A stretch of DNA of 64,000 nucleotides from Actinomyces bovis (GCF_900444995.1 NZ_UAPQ01000006.1:372001-436000), one strand, 5' to 3'. Counted from the stretch's first letter, positions 9,138 through 19,130 are shown. Numbers and translations are program-made. The notes: a model not told the origin generated them from the sequence alone.

Positions 9138-11492
9138 TCAGTTCACCGAGGGGCTGGCGGCAGCGTCCACCGTGGCCCGGAAGTCGGGCACCTGCTCCAG
9201 ACTTAGCACTCCAGTGTTCTGGCTGACCAGGGGGATTGCTCCGCGCAAGCCCATCCACCACTGGTCCAGGGGCCGTCGGGCGTCCAGGTCTAGGTCGTCT
9301 TCCATCCGGTCCAGTGGGCGTGCGGAGACCTTGCCCTCCATAATGCCCACGTAGCTGGACTGCATGTTCCCGGCCTGCAGTCGCTCAGCTAGCAGATCCA
9401 GCGCGTGCGCCACCAGCTTGGTGGCCATAATCCGGTCAAAGGGCGTTGGGTCGCCACCCTGTTGCAGGTGGCCAATTACCGCCTGGCGCACGTCATACAG
9501 GCCCCGGCCTTCCTCCGCGAAGATATGCGCCAACACATCCGTGGTGTAGCCCTCGGAGGCGCGCTCATTGCGGATTGCCAAGTAGAGACGCCGCCCGGAG
9601 CGGAAGGCCTCCACCATCCGCTGGGAGTCAGTGGCCAGGGTTTGCAGGTCCAACGGGTCCTCGTTGAGGTAGACGCGCTCTGCCCCCGCGGCTATGCCTG
9701 CCACCAGGGCCAGATAACCGCAACGCCGCCCCATCATCTCGGCCACAAAACAGCGGCGGGACGCAGAGGCGGAAAGCTTGATGGCATCCAGCGCGTTGAC
9801 CGCCTGGTTCAAAGCGGTGTCCGAACCAATGGCCAGCTCTGAGCCGGGCAGGTTGTTGTCAATGGAGGCGGGCACGCAAACCACCGGGATCTTGAAAGCG
9901 GGGTAGCGGTCCCGCTCGGTTACCAGCCGGTGCGCCGCCAGATAGGCGTTGTAACCGCCGATCACCAGCAGGGCATCGATATTGCTCTGCTCAATCTGGC
10001 GTCCCAGCGCGTAAAGCTGCTCGATGGAGGGTACATCTCGGTGCGTGCCCAGCTCGGCGCCGCCGTCGCCAACCCAGCCTTCGACGTCGTCCCAGCTGAG
10101 TTCGCGCACCCTGCCGTCAATAAGCCCCGGGAAGCCACCTTCCACACCGAGCATGGTGAAGCCATGGTCCAAGCCCAAGCGGACAGCGGCGCGGGCCGCC
10201 GTGTTCATGCCGGGGGCCAGGCCGCCTGCGTGAATAATGGCCACGCGCTTGGGGGCGGCAGCGGGGGAGACCGCCGGGTCCAGGGCCGGGGGAGTGGACA
10301 GGGTGTTAAAGATCGAGATCATCCGCTGGAAGGAACCGCCGCGCGCAGCCACTGCGGAGTCATAGTCCCCTTCCTTGACGAATTGGGCGACGGCGCGTGT
10401 GGCCCGTACCTGCTCCATCATGGGCAGGCGGCGAATGCGGTTATGCCGCTCCGCAATTATGACCGGCTCGGAGCCAGGAGTGGCGGTGAGGACTTCGCGA
10501 GCAGCGGCGGCCCCCAGCAGCGTGGACATCCAGCGGTCGTAGGCCGAGGGCTTACCGCCGCGCTGCACGTGGCCCAAGATGGTGACGCGCGCATCCTCCC
10601 CCAGGCGCTCGGAGAGCACCGCAGAGACATCAGCGGCGGTGATGCGGTTGCCATCGCAGTCGGTGGCCCCCTCGGCCACAACCACCATCGACTCGCGGCG
10701 CCCAGCGGCCCGGCCTTCCTGCAATTTCACGCACATGTCTTCAGCCCAGTCGGTGGTGGGCATCTCCGGCACCAGCACGTAGTCACAGCCGCCGGCGACA
10801 GCCGCCATCAGCGCCAGGTAGCCGCAGCGGCGCCCCATGACCTCGATGACGAAGGTTCGCTGATGGGAGGCCGCGGTGGAGGAAATCGCGTCAATGGCCT
10901 CCAGGATGCGGTGCAGCGCGGAGTCCGTGCCGATGGTCATATCCGCGCCCACCAGGTCGTTGTCAATCGAGCCAACGATGCCGGTGACCATCAGGGTGGG
11001 GTGCGCATCCGCCACTTCCTGCGTGAGCTCACCGCGCTCGACCAACTCGGCCAAAAGGCTGGGCCAATTGCTGCGGAACTCGTCAGTGCCGGTCAGGGAG
11101 CCATCCCCACCGATTACCACTAGGCGGTCGATGCCGTGCTCCAACAGGTGCTTGGCGGCCAGCCGTTGACCGTCCAGGTCACGGAACTCCGGGCAGCGGG
11201 CGGTGCCGATCACCGTGCCGCCGCGGTGCAGGATAGAGCCCACGGAGTCCCATTCCAGCGGGCGGATGCCGGCTCCACCGGCTACCGCACCCGCCCAGCC
11301 CTCCATAACGGCATAGGGCTGGGCGCCCATGCGCAGGGCGGTGCGAACGACTGCACGCACGGCCGCATTCATGCCCTGGGCGTCACCGCCGCTGGTCAGC
11401 ACCCCGATGCGTATGCGCTCGCCTCCGGGGCCGGTGACAGGCTTGGTGAGTTCCGCAAGGGTGGTGGGCTCAGGGGCGGCGTTGGCGGGCAT
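9138..11492 (-). CDS. pfk: Two-domain (tandem) 6-phosphofructokinase
   Basis: Glycolytic kinase making fructose 1,6-bisphosphate. The 784-residue protein is two fused PFK units, about twice the bacterial norm (320-380). The N-half has GVLTSGGDAQGMNAAVRA, the ATP-type GGDGS motif (not the GGDD of PPi enzymes), SIDND with the catalytic aspartate and MGRRCGYLAL. The C-half (from about residue 395) repeats the fold (IIHAGGLAPGMNTAARAA, MGRRCGYLALVAG) but has GGYNA instead of GGDGS and SIDNN instead of SIDND, so it probably no longer catalyses and may bind an effector, as in eukaryotic PFK1. The start MPANAAPE is chosen because GGAAGGA lies 6 nt upstream. Confidence 0.93.
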   Translation of the reverse strand: MPANAAPEPTTLAELTKPVTGPGGERIRIGVLTSGGDAQGMNAAVRAVVRTALRMGAQPYAVMEGWAGAVAGGAGIRPLEWDSVGSILHRGGTVIGTARCPEFRDLDGQRLAAKHLLEHGIDRLVVIGGDGSLTGTDEFRSNWPSLLAELVERGELTQEVADAHPTLMVTGIVGSIDNDLVGADMTIGTDSALHRILEAIDAISSTAASHQRTFVIEVMGRRCGYLALMAAVAGGCDYVLVPEMPTTDWAEDMCVKLQEGRAAGRRESMVVVAEGATDCDGNRITAADVSAVLSERLGEDARVTILGHVQRGGKPSAYDRWMSTLLGAAAAREVLTATPGSEPVIIAERHNRIRRLPMMEQVRATRAVAQFVKEGDYDSAVAARGGSFQRMISIFNTLSTPPALDPAVSPAAAPKRVAIIHAGGLAPGMNTAARAAVRLGLDHGFTMLGVEGGFPGLIDGRVRELSWDDVEGWVGDGGAELGTHRDVPSIEQLYALGRQIEQSNIDALLVIGGYNAYLAAHRLVTERDRYPAFKIPVVCVPASIDNNLPGSELAIGSDTALNQAVNALDAIKLSASASRRCFVAEMMGRRCGYLALVAGIAAGAERVYLNEDPLDLQTLATDSQRMVEAFRSGRRLYLAIRNERASEGYTTDVLAHIFAEEGRGLYDVRQAVIGHLQQGGDPTPFDRIMATKLVAHALDLLAERLQAGNMQSSYVGIMEGKVSARPLDRMEDDLDLDARRPLDQWWMGLRGAIPLVSQNTGVLSLEQVPDFRATVDAAASPSVN

Positions 11493-11807
11493 GAGGGTCC
11501 TTCCAGTTGGCGTGGACAAAGCGTGCTCCTGGCGTCGGTGGCACACGGCCCCATTGTGGCGGCACCGGCGCCTGGCGTCATGCTTCCGGTGCCGAGCGGC
11601 GCAGGTCTAGGGGGACCGAGGCGGGTGGCGCCACCCGCCCTCACAGCCGCTGGCGGACTTTAGTCCTGATTTCCCTCTCCGACTTGCCTCCTTTGTGGTC
11701 TAGATCGCGTTACGCTCGTCAACAACCACCACTCCTGACCGGGAAAGGGCCCTTGGCCCCCTGGTGAACCAGCCGCCTGCGGGCCGGACACCGAGAGGAA
11801 GCACTTA

Positions 11808-12992
11808 ATGGACCTTTACGAGTACCAGGCAAAGGACCTCTTTGCCGCACACGGGGTGCCGGTGTTAACCGGCTCCATAGCCATCACCCCCCAAGAGGCG
11901 GCGGACGCGGCTAAGCGCATGCTGGCTGAAGGCTCCCAACTCCTGGTTATCAAAGCCCAGGTCAAGACCGGTGGCCGAGGTAAGGCCGGTGGCGTCAAGC
12001 TTGCCCGCACCGTGGAGGAAGCCCGCGCCCGCGCTGAGGAGATTCTCGGCATGGATATCAAAGGCCACACCGTGCGCACCATCCTGGTGGCCGACGGCGC
12101 CGACATCGCCTCCGAGTTCTACTTTTCTGTGCTGCTAGACCGCGCTGAGCGCCGCTACCTGGCCATGTGCTCGCGCGAAGGTGGCATGGATATCGAGACC
12201 CTGGCCAAAGAGCGGCCCGAGGAGTTGGCGCGCGTGGGCATCGACCCGCTGGTGGGCATCACCCCGGAGGTAGCCCAGCAGATCGTGGCGGCGGCCCGGA
12301 TTGAGCCCGCGGCGGTTGCCAGCCAGGTGGCGCCGGTGATTGAGCGTCTCTGGGAGGTGTTCATTAAGGAGGACGCCACCTTGGTTGAGGTCAACCCGCT
12401 GGTGGTCACCCCTGATGGCCGCGTCCTCGCCCTGGACGGCAAAGTCAGCCTGGATGACAACTCCGCCTTCCGTCACCCAGAGCACGCCGCCCTCAAGGAC
12501 ACGCGCGACGCCGATCCACTGGAAACCCGTGCCAAGGAAGCTGGCTTGAACTACGTCCGCCTGGAGGGCCAGGTAGGGGTGCTCGGCAACGGTGCCGGAC
12601 TGGTTATGTCCACCCTCGACGTCGTCGCTGGCGCTGGTGAAAAGCACGGCGGCATGCGCCCCGCCAACTTCCTAGACCTAGGGGGTGGCTCCTCCGCAAA
12701 GGTCATGGCCACCGGCCTGGAGGTGGTGGCCTCAGACCCACAGGTTCGGGCAATTCTCGTAAATGTCTTCGGGGGCATCACCGCCTGCGACACGGTGGCC
12801 GCTGGAATCATCACCGCCGTAGGCGAGTTGGAGGGCTTCGACAAGCCCATTGTCGTGCGCCTAGACGGCAACAACGCGGAGTTGGCCCGCCAAATGCTGG
12901 CCGAGGCGGCCCTGCCCGGCGTCACCGTTGTTGAGACCATGGACGGCGCTGCCGACGCCGTCACCGCTATCGCTGAGCAGCTGGGAGCCTGA
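11808..12992 (+). CDS. sucC: Succinyl-CoA synthetase, beta subunit (ADP/GDP-forming)
   Basis: ATP-grasp beta subunit of succinyl-CoA ligase in the TCA cycle, 394 residues. It starts MDLYEYQAKDLFAAHGVPV, the family hallmark. The nucleotide-grasp motif KAQVKTGGRGKAGGVK, EVNPLVV, the glycine-rich LDLGGGSSAKV and VNVFGGITACD are all in place. GAGAGGAAG precedes the ATG. sucD follows after 3 bp, so the subunits are made together. Confidence 0.97.
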   Translation: MDLYEYQAKDLFAAHGVPVLTGSIAITPQEAADAAKRMLAEGSQLLVIKAQVKTGGRGKAGGVKLARTVEEARARAEEILGMDIKGHTVRTILVADGADIASEFYFSVLLDRAERRYLAMCSREGGMDIETLAKERPEELARVGIDPLVGITPEVAQQIVAAARIEPAAVASQVAPVIERLWEVFIKEDATLVEVNPLVVTPDGRVLALDGKVSLDDNSAFRHPEHAALKDTRDADPLETRAKEAGLNYVRLEGQVGVLGNGAGLVMSTLDVVAGAGEKHGGMRPANFLDLGGGSSAKVMATGLEVVASDPQVRAILVNVFGGITACDTVAAGIITAVGELEGFDKPIVVRLDGNNAELARQMLAEAALPGVTVVETMDGAADAVTAIAEQLGA

Positions 12993-12995
12993 AAC

Positions 12996-13943
12996 ATGAG
13001 CATCTTCCTTGACCGCAACGACCGCCTCATCATCCAGGGCATGACCGGCTCTGAGGGGCAGAAGCACACCCGCCGCATGCTGTGCGCAGGCAGCCAGGTT
13101 GTAGCTGGGGTCAATCCCCGCAAAGCCGGCACCAGTGTCGACTTTGAAGTAGAGCCCATAGGCCCGGGGGCTGGCAGTGTTAAAGCTGGCACCGTGTCCG
13201 TCCCCGTCTACGGCACCGTGGCGGAGGCCAAAGCTGCCACTGGCGCCACCGTGTCTGTGGTCTTTGTGCCCCCGGCCTTCTCTAAAGGCGCCGTCGTGGA
13301 GGCGGTGGAAGCCGGAATCCGCCTAGTCGTCGTCATCACCGAGGGCATCCCGGTAGCTGACGCCACCTACTTCCGCGCCTACGCCGCCTCCAAAGGTGTG
13401 CAAATCATCGGCCCCAACTGCCCCGGAATCATCTCCCCGGAGCAATCCAACGCCGGTATCACTCCCCCCGACATCACCGGCGCGGGACCCCTTGGACTGG
13501 TCTCCAAGTCCGGTACCCTCACCTACCAGCTCATGCACGAGCTGCGGGACCTGGGCTTCACCACCTGCATCGGCATTGGCGGCGACCCGGTGGTAGGCAC
13601 CACCCACATCGACGCCTTGGCCGGATTCGAGGCGGACCCAGAGACCGAACTCGTCATCATGATCGGTGAGATCGGAGGCGACGCTGAAGAGCGTGCCGCC
13701 GCCTACATCAAGGAGAACATGACTAAGCCAGTCGTCGCCTACGTTGCGGGCTTCACAGCGCCCGAAGGCAAGACCATGGGACACGCCGGAGCGATCGTCT
13801 CCGGTTCCTCAGGCACAGCTGCCGCCAAGAAGACGGCGCTGGAGGCCGCGGGCGTGCGCGTGGGCCGCACCCCCTCGGAGACGGCGCGCCTGGCCCGCGA
13901 GACCCTGGCCGCCACGCGCGCGGCCGCTGGCACCCAAGCGTGA
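12996..13943 (+). CDS. sucD: Succinyl-CoA synthetase, alpha subunit
   Basis: CoA-binding alpha subunit, 315 residues. It has the Rossmann phrase [14 protein letters not shown], the substrate loop [10 protein letters not shown] and the phospho-histidine segment [14 protein letters not shown], whose His is transiently phosphorylated. Stop overlaps the GTG of the DUF6350 gene (GTGA), so the three genes form one operon. Confidence 0.97.
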   Translation: MSIFLDRNDRLIIQGMTGSEGQKHTRRMLCAGSQVVAGVNPRKAGTSVDFEVEPIGPGAGSVKAGTVSVPVYGTVAEAKAATGATVSVVFVPPAFSKGAVVEAVEAGIRLVVVITEGIPVADATYFRAYAASKGVQIIGPNCPGIISPEQSNAGITPPDITGAGPLGLVSKSGTLTYQLMHELRDLGFTTCIGIGGDPVVGTTHIDALAGFEADPETELVIMIGEIGGDAEERAAAYIKENMTKPVVAYVAGFTAPEGKTMGHAGAIVSGSSGTAAAKKTALEAAGVRVGRTPSETARLARETLAATRAAAGTQA

Positions 13944-15178
13944 CGGAATCTATGACCCAACACGAAACACGCCGCCCAGGACTGGTCCCCAAGGACTGGC
14001 CCTGGGCGCTGCGCGTTGGCCTGGAGACGGTATTCGTCAGCTGGTTCCTGGTCCTGCTGCCGGTGATGGCCATCTACCTCAGCGGTTCTGCCAAGGATGT
14101 TGCCGCCGCGCTCGCCCCCGACGGCGCGGTGCGCACCGCCACCCGATTGTGGAGCCTGGGGCTCGGCGGGGCCTTCGCACCACTGACGGGCACCGGTGAG
14201 GCTGATGACCAGCTGAGCCTGCCGCTGCTGGGACTCACGGTTCTGCAAGCCTGGTGGGCCTGGGGCGCGGCGGGGCGCGCCAAGTTGGTCGGGCCGCTCT
14301 CCGCGCTCTGGGTGGGACTGGCGGCCGCAGGCGGCAGCGCGCTGCTATGCCTGAACGGTGGTGGAGGCCAGATCTGGTGGGCCGTGCTGGGCGCAGCGGT
14401 GGTAATTGGTGCGGTGGCCTTGGCACGCCAGTGGCGGGACGCTGGCCGAACCGCAGCGGAAGGCACAGAGCGGGCTGCGCGAAACCGGTTGTTGGCCGCA
14501 GGGCCAGATTGGCTGGCTGAAGGGCTGCTGCTGGCCGCGCGCGCCAGCTTGGTGCTGCTGGTTGCGGCGGTGGTGACCGCCGGAGTCATGCTGGTCACCG
14601 GTTGGGGGCGCGTCCAGGCCCTGCATCACGCCCTGGCCGGTGGCGGGGTGACCGCCATCGTTGCACTGGTAATCCTCCAGCTGGGCTGGCTGCCCACCCT
14701 GGTGATCTGGGCGTTGTCCTGGCTTACGGGCGCGGGCTTCAGCGTGGGGGACGGCACCCGATTTACTCCGGGAAAGGTGGTGGCCGGGCCGGTCCCCAGC
14801 CTGCCGCTGCTGGGGGCGCTGCCTGACTCGGGCCTGGGGGCGGTGGCCGTCTGGGTGGCGCTGGTGCCGCTGGCGGTGGCGGCGCTGTGCGCGTGGTCCC
14901 GTAGACGGCGGCTGTGCCAGCTGAGCCTGCCGGGTGCGGTGGCGGCCTGCGCGGCGGCCACCGGGCTGCTGGTGGTGGGTGCGGGACTGGCCTTCTGGGC
15001 GGCCAGCGGCTCGGCGGGCCCCGGGCGTCTGACCCAGGTGGGGCCCTCCACCTTGGGCCTGGTGCTCCTGCTGGTGGAGTGCGGCACCGGCCTGTGCCTG
15101 ACCACCGTGCTGCTGCACCCGCGCACGCGCGAGCACGTCACCAGGACCTTGTTCAACGCCGATAGCAAGGCGCCGTGA
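13940..15178 (+). CDS. DUF6350 family polytopic membrane protein
   Basis: A 412-residue protein with around ten hydrophobic segments and no catalytic motif that I recognise. DUF6350 proteins are actinobacterial and typically sit between sucCD and the purN/purH genes, which is the position here. Start is the GTG overlapping the sucD stop; the ATG at 13952 is an alternative. Function unknown. Downstream, where purN would be expected, the peptide/ABC cassette begins. Confidence 0.8.
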   Translation: MTESMTQHETRRPGLVPKDWPWALRVGLETVFVSWFLVLLPVMAIYLSGSAKDVAAALAPDGAVRTATRLWSLGLGGAFAPLTGTGEADDQLSLPLLGLTVLQAWWAWGAAGRAKLVGPLSALWVGLAAAGGSALLCLNGGGGQIWWAVLGAAVVIGAVALARQWRDAGRTAAEGTERAARNRLLAAGPDWLAEGLLLAARASLVLLVAAVVTAGVMLVTGWGRVQALHHALAGGGVTAIVALVILQLGWLPTLVIWALSWLTGAGFSVGDGTRFTPGKVVAGPVPSLPLLGALPDSGLGAVAVWVALVPLAVAALCAWSRRRRLCQLSLPGAVAACAAATGLLVVGAGLAFWAASGSAGPGRLTQVGPSTLGLVLLLVECGTGLCLTTVLLHPRTREHVTRTLFNADSKAP

Positions 15179-15184
15179 CAGGTG

Positions 15185-15213
15185 TTGCTTACATGCAAGT
15201 TAGACTGTAGTGT
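15185..15213 (+). promoter_or_regulatory. Candidate promoter of the peptide/ABC cassette
   Basis: TTGCTT (15185-15190), 17 bp, TAGTGT (15208-15213). It lies right after the DUF6350 gene, in sequence much less GC-rich than the flanks, and 60 bp before the peptide start. Confidence 0.5.
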
Positions 15214-15273
15214 GTGTCATACGTTCCGTGACGCCAATGATGTGTATCACATGATTTCAAGATGAGGTGAGGT

Positions 15274-15471
15274 ATGAAGAATTCACGCCTGGTCTTGGTG
15301 TTCTCGACGGCTCTCATAGTTGTGAGTGGCTTTACTGGCGTTAGAGTCACTGCAGAGGCAGTCCCTGCTGCACCATCCAATTTCACTTGTTGGCCGTTCT
15401 CAACTGACTGTTCCTGGTCTCGTAACGTCTGCATCGGGGGCGGCCGAGGAGTGTACGCCTGTACATGGTGA
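15274..15471 (+). CDS. Small secreted four-cysteine peptide precursor (candidate bacteriocin or signal peptide)
   Basis: A 65-residue precursor with a textbook Sec signal: MKNSR, a hydrophobic core and an AEA cleavage site at about residue 29. The predicted mature peptide has 36 residues, four cysteines (two possible disulfides), three tryptophans and a GGGRG turn, ending in CTW. AGGTGA lies 3 nt before the ATG. The stop overlaps the permease start by 7 nt (ATGGTGA), so the two are translationally coupled. Counting 15241-15360 gives 57 G+C in 120 bases (47.5%), visibly lower than the surrounding genes, which suggests acquisition. The arrangement peptide, large permease, ATPase resembles lactococcin 972-type bacteriocin loci, but the peptide does not look like lactococcin 972. 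Function is inferred from context only. Confidence 0.7.
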   Translation: MKNSRLVLVFSTALIVVSGFTGVRVTAEAVPAAPSNFTCWPFSTDCSWSRNVCIGGGRGVYACTW

Positions 15472-18233
15472 TCCGGCTCCGCCAGCGGGTGCTCCGCCGG
15501 GCCGGGGCCATGGGGCTGCTTGCTGTGGTCCTGGTGTGCTCCAGCCTGGTCGGTGCCCGTGCGGAGATAAGCGTCAACCAGGCCCTGCTGACTGCCCGCG
15601 ACCAGCCCGTCGACCTGCTCATCACCGCTGGGCCTGACCTCGCCACGCCTCTGGACGGGCACCCGCACCTGGCCCCGGACGCCTGGATGACCCCCGGCCT
15701 GGTCTCTGAGGAGCAGATTCGCCAGGTGCAGGTCGTGCCGGGTGTGGAGGTGGTGGCCCCCGCCACCGTGCTGCCGACCTGGGCCAAGCCCGCAGGCGAG
15801 GCCGTCAGCGCCTGGCTGCCCTCTCAGCCGGGCGCTGACCTGGCCTGGACCGCTGAGCTGCAGGCCGCCACCAAGGACGGCACCGGCACCCGCCGCACTG
15901 ACCTCCAGCAGGTGGGGGCCCTGCTGCAGGCAGACACCACCCTGGTCTCCCCCGGCATCAGCCGGGCGAGCCTGCTGGGCCCCACCGCCAGCCCCGTCGT
16001 GGTCCTGGGCCCGGAGGGCTACCGCTACGAGTCCCAGTACGCCCCGGCCACCGGCGCGGGACTGCTGGCCAACACCTACCTGACCGCAGCCCGCTCCTTC
16101 GCGGTGGCGGTGGACCCTGAGGCCGAGGCCCACCTGGCCCGCGCCGTCGGGGCGGAGGACCTGGCCTCCTCCCTGGACACGCTGGCACAGACCTCCACTG
16201 CTGCCGACGCCGGCACCCAAGAGGCAGCCATGGCCCGCTTGTCCCCGCCCCTGACCAACGGCCAGCCCGTCCCCGCCCTGGTCAGCACCGAGCCCCGGGG
16301 TGAGATCACGGTCGAAGCCACCATCACTGCCCGCACCCCCGCCGACCTGGGCCCACAGGCGCAGGCCCCGGACGGCGGCTGCCAGACCTCCCGCCTGCTG
16401 AAAGGCTGCCACTCGCTGAGCCCGGAAGGGCTCACCGCCCTCCACAGCCTGCCGGTCACCGAGATTCGCAGCTCATCCCTCTCCTCACCACTGAGTGCCT
16501 GGGCCGGACACGCCCACCCCTACACCACGGACGCGGCGAGCCCGGTACCAGTCATCAGCACCGGTCCGTTCTGGGCCCACCCGGACGCCGCCTCCGCCAA
16601 GGTACTCACCCCCCTTGACCGCACCTACAGCAGCGGCAGCAGCGGCCCCGGCGTCGTCCTCAGCCCGGTGGGTCCACCCAGCTCCCTGGGCAGCCAGTGG
16701 CACGACGAGACCTACCGCCCCCACACCCAGCGCCCCACACCGGTGCCCGCGCTGAGCCTGCTGGCCGGGGAGGCCGACACCTACACCCCCGTCACCAGTA
16801 CCTTCCAGGCGGGTACTAGCCCGCTGAGCGCCTCCACCCTGCGCACCGCTGACGGGCCCGTCCGGCAGACCCTGGACGCCACCGGTGCTGCCACCTCCGC
16901 CGCCCCCGCCCTGGTCTCCCGCCAGCTGCTCCAGGCCCTCATGCCGGGCGGGGAGCTGGGGGCAGGGGTGCTGCGCGTGCGCCTGGAACGGCCCACCGGG
17001 CAGCCGCCCTCGGACACTGAGTTGGAACGGGTCGCCGCCCAGATCGCGCAGACCGGCCTGGACGTGACCGTGCTCACCGGCGCCTCCCCTGTGGAGGTGG
17101 GCGTCACGCTCGGGGGCCACGACCCGGTGGCCTGGCACGGCACAGCCACCGAGACCTGGACGGAGCTGGGCGCCGTGCTGCGGGTGGAGCAGGCCACCGG
17201 GCGGGCCCTGCGGCTGCTGCCCGTCCTGGCCGTGCTGGTGGTCGGTGCCCTGACCTTGCTGGTGGAGTCCAACGCCTCCGTGGCCCGCCGCCAGGAGGCC
17301 CGCACCCTGCTGCACACAGGCTGGACGGGCCAGCAGGTGCGCCGCCGCCTCCTGGCCGCCACCCTGCCCGGCAGCACGCTGGTAGGGGTGGCCTGCCTGC
17401 TCGTGGTCCTGCTGGCCCTAATCCGGCCGGTGGCCAGCGCCGGGCCGGGCACGGGCCCGCTGGTGGTCGTCGGGCTGGCGGCCTGCCTGGGAACGATCGC
17501 CCTGGCCTGGTGGGACGGGTGGCGGGCCGCGCAGCCCCGCCGGATCGCCCCTCCCACTCCGACCGGGGGGCGCGCCTCCTGGCGGCGACTCGGGCTCAGG
17601 CGTGCGCGTAGGCGGGGCGGCGGGGCCAGCGGCTCGCCCCTGGCTGTGGGCTGGCACGCCCACAACCCGGGCCGCTGGGCCGTCAGCGGCGCGGCCCTGG
17701 CCGCCGGGGCCCTGACAGTCCTGGGGCTGGAGGTGCTCAGCGCCACCAGCAGCCAGGCGGGGTTCTCGGAGCTCGCCGCCCAGGGCAGGGGTCTGGTCGG
17801 GGCGGCAGCCCGCCTTCTGCTACTGCTGGCCGCCTGCGCCACCGCCGCCGTCCTGCTCCTGGGACTGGGGGACCTACGGCGCGCCGCCCACCGTCGTCAG
17901 CGCCTCCTGGCCAGTCTGGGCTGGTCGCGGCGCTCGCGACTGGGGGCGGAGGCGGCCCTGTGGGCCCGCCAGCTCGCACCGGTTCTGCTGGTGCTCCTGC
18001 CGACGACGGTGCTGGGGCTCGGTGGCCCTACAGGCTGGTGGCAGGAGGGAGGCCCGGCCGGGGCGGCCCTGCTCTGGGGCTGCCTGGTGGTGGCCTGCGT
18101 GCTGCTAGTGGCGGTCGGCGTGACCGTGTGGACGGCGTTGCGGGCCTCCCAGCCGGTCAGCCTGCCCGCCTCCGCAGGCAGCGCCCCTGCCGGTAGCCCA
18201 GCCCGTGCCGCAGCCAGTGCTCCACCCGCATGA
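15465..18233 (+). CDS. FtsX/MacB-like ABC permease with large extracytoplasmic domain, linked to the peptide
   Basis: A 922-residue membrane protein: one N-terminal membrane segment (about residues 13-33), an extracytoplasmic domain of some 540 residues (about 35-580, with a CX(8)C pair, CQTSRLLKGC), then about seven membrane segments (near 583, 638, 663, 737, 780, 837 and 867). Arginine-rich cytoplasmic stretches lie between them, as in FtsX-like permeases. It probably partners the downstream ATPase to export, sense or give immunity to the peptide; bacteriocin-associated integral membrane proteins of lactococcin 972 loci are the nearest analogy by layout. The start is fixed by the 7-nt overlap with the peptide gene. 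Confidence 0.75.
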   Translation: MVIRLRQRVLRRAGAMGLLAVVLVCSSLVGARAEISVNQALLTARDQPVDLLITAGPDLATPLDGHPHLAPDAWMTPGLVSEEQIRQVQVVPGVEVVAPATVLPTWAKPAGEAVSAWLPSQPGADLAWTAELQAATKDGTGTRRTDLQQVGALLQADTTLVSPGISRASLLGPTASPVVVLGPEGYRYESQYAPATGAGLLANTYLTAARSFAVAVDPEAEAHLARAVGAEDLASSLDTLAQTSTAADAGTQEAAMARLSPPLTNGQPVPALVSTEPRGEITVEATITARTPADLGPQAQAPDGGCQTSRLLKGCHSLSPEGLTALHSLPVTEIRSSSLSSPLSAWAGHAHPYTTDAASPVPVISTGPFWAHPDAASAKVLTPLDRTYSSGSSGPGVVLSPVGPPSSLGSQWHDETYRPHTQRPTPVPALSLLAGEADTYTPVTSTFQAGTSPLSASTLRTADGPVRQTLDATGAATSAAPALVSRQLLQALMPGGELGAGVLRVRLERPTGQPPSDTELERVAAQIAQTGLDVTVLTGASPVEVGVTLGGHDPVAWHGTATETWTELGAVLRVEQATGRALRLLPVLAVLVVGALTLLVESNASVARRQEARTLLHTGWTGQQVRRRLLAATLPGSTLVGVACLLVVLLALIRPVASAGPGTGPLVVVGLAACLGTIALAWWDGWRAAQPRRIAPPTPTGGRASWRRLGLRRARRRGGGASGSPLAVGWHAHNPGRWAVSGAALAAGALTVLGLEVLSATSSQAGFSELAAQGRGLVGAAARLLLLLAACATAAVLLLGLGDLRRAAHRRQRLLASLGWSRRSRLGAEAALWARQLAPVLLVLLPTTVLGLGGPTGWWQEGGPAGAALLWGCLVVACVLLVAVGVTVWTALRASQPVSLPASAGSAPAGSPARAAASAPPA

Positions 18234-18252
18234 GTCCCGGAGGACGACCACG

Positions 18253-19107
18253 ATGACGCAGACCGCCGCCAGCCCCCAGGACGCACCGGGCCCAGACACC
18301 CCTGGGCGTGGGTCGTCCCGCCATGACCCGGCCAGCCCGGACGCGAGCAGCAGCGACGCCTCGGGGCAGCAGGAACCCAGGCGCGACGCCTCGGGCCGGG
18401 ACGCCCCCAGCCAGGCCCAGGCTGCGGCCCGGCAGGCCAGCCACCCCGGGGACGAGCTACTGCTGGAGGCGGAGGGGCTGTGCCTGGCCGTGCCCGGCCC
18501 CGCGGGCCCGCGCCAGGTCCTCCAGGACCTCTCACTGGGACTGCGGGCGGGGGAGCTGGTGGCTGTCACCGGCCGCACCGGAACCGGCAAGTCCACCCTG
18601 CTGCGCCTGCTCGCCGGGGTGCTCCGGCCTCAGACAGGTTCTGTGCGCTGGCAGGGTACTCCCCTGGAGGGGCTGGGCCCCGAACAGGTCACCCGGATGC
18701 GCGCGGGCTTCTTGGGCTACCTGGACCAGGGCGTGCCCGTCATCGAGGGGCTGACGGCGCTGGAGGCCGTCATGGTGGGGGCTGGCCCGCTGCGCCGCTC
18801 CCAGCGGGCCCAGACGCGCCAACGAGCCCGTCAGGCCGCCCACCGGCTGGGCCTGGACCTGGTCCTGGACCACGAGGTGCGTACCCTCTCCGGCGGGGAG
18901 CGGCAGCGGGTGGGGCTGGCCAGCCTCATCACCGCCCAGCCTCGCCTGCTCCTGCTGGACGAGCCGAGCTCCGCCCTGGACGAGGCCACCACCCGCCAGC
19001 TCATCGCCTACCTCCAGGAGCTGGTGGCCCAGGGCACCGGCGTGCTCGTGGCCACCCACGACCCGCTGGTGGTGGAGGCCGCGGACCAGGTACTTCCCCT
19101 GGACTGA
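18253..19107 (+). CDS. ABC transporter ATPase of the peptide cassette
   Basis: A 284-residue ATPase of the LolD/MacB class. Walker A GRTGTGKST (about 107-115), Q-loop GYLDQGVPV, signature LSGGERQRVGLA, Walker B LLLLDEPSSALDEA and the switch histidine in VATHDP are all present, so it should be active. The first 65 residues are a low-complexity Asp/Ser/Ala/Gly extension that is unusual for this class. The ATG at 18253 is chosen over the overlapping GTG at 18205 because GGAGGA lies 8 nt upstream. It starts 19 bp after the permease stop. Confidence 0.9.
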   Translation: MTQTAASPQDAPGPDTPGRGSSRHDPASPDASSSDASGQQEPRRDASGRDAPSQAQAAARQASHPGDELLLEAEGLCLAVPGPAGPRQVLQDLSLGLRAGELVAVTGRTGTGKSTLLRLLAGVLRPQTGSVRWQGTPLEGLGPEQVTRMRAGFLGYLDQGVPVIEGLTALEAVMVGAGPLRRSQRAQTRQRARQAAHRLGLDLVLDHEVRTLSGGERQRVGLASLITAQPRLLLLDEPSSALDEATTRQLIAYLQELVAQGTGVLVATHDPLVVEAADQVLPLD

Positions 19108-19130
19108 GCCGGGCGCGCTATCCTGGCCCT

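Noticed and set aside
9930-11123. 397-codon plus-strand frame inside pfk
   Set aside because: Antisense to the two-domain PFK; His/Gly-rich composition typical of a shadow frame.
15189-16445. Long minus-strand frame (418 codons) opposite the peptide and permease genes
   Set aside because: High-GC mirror frame. The plus strand has signal peptide, RBS, coupled overlap and membrane segments; the minus frame gives a Gly/Gln-rich low-information protein.
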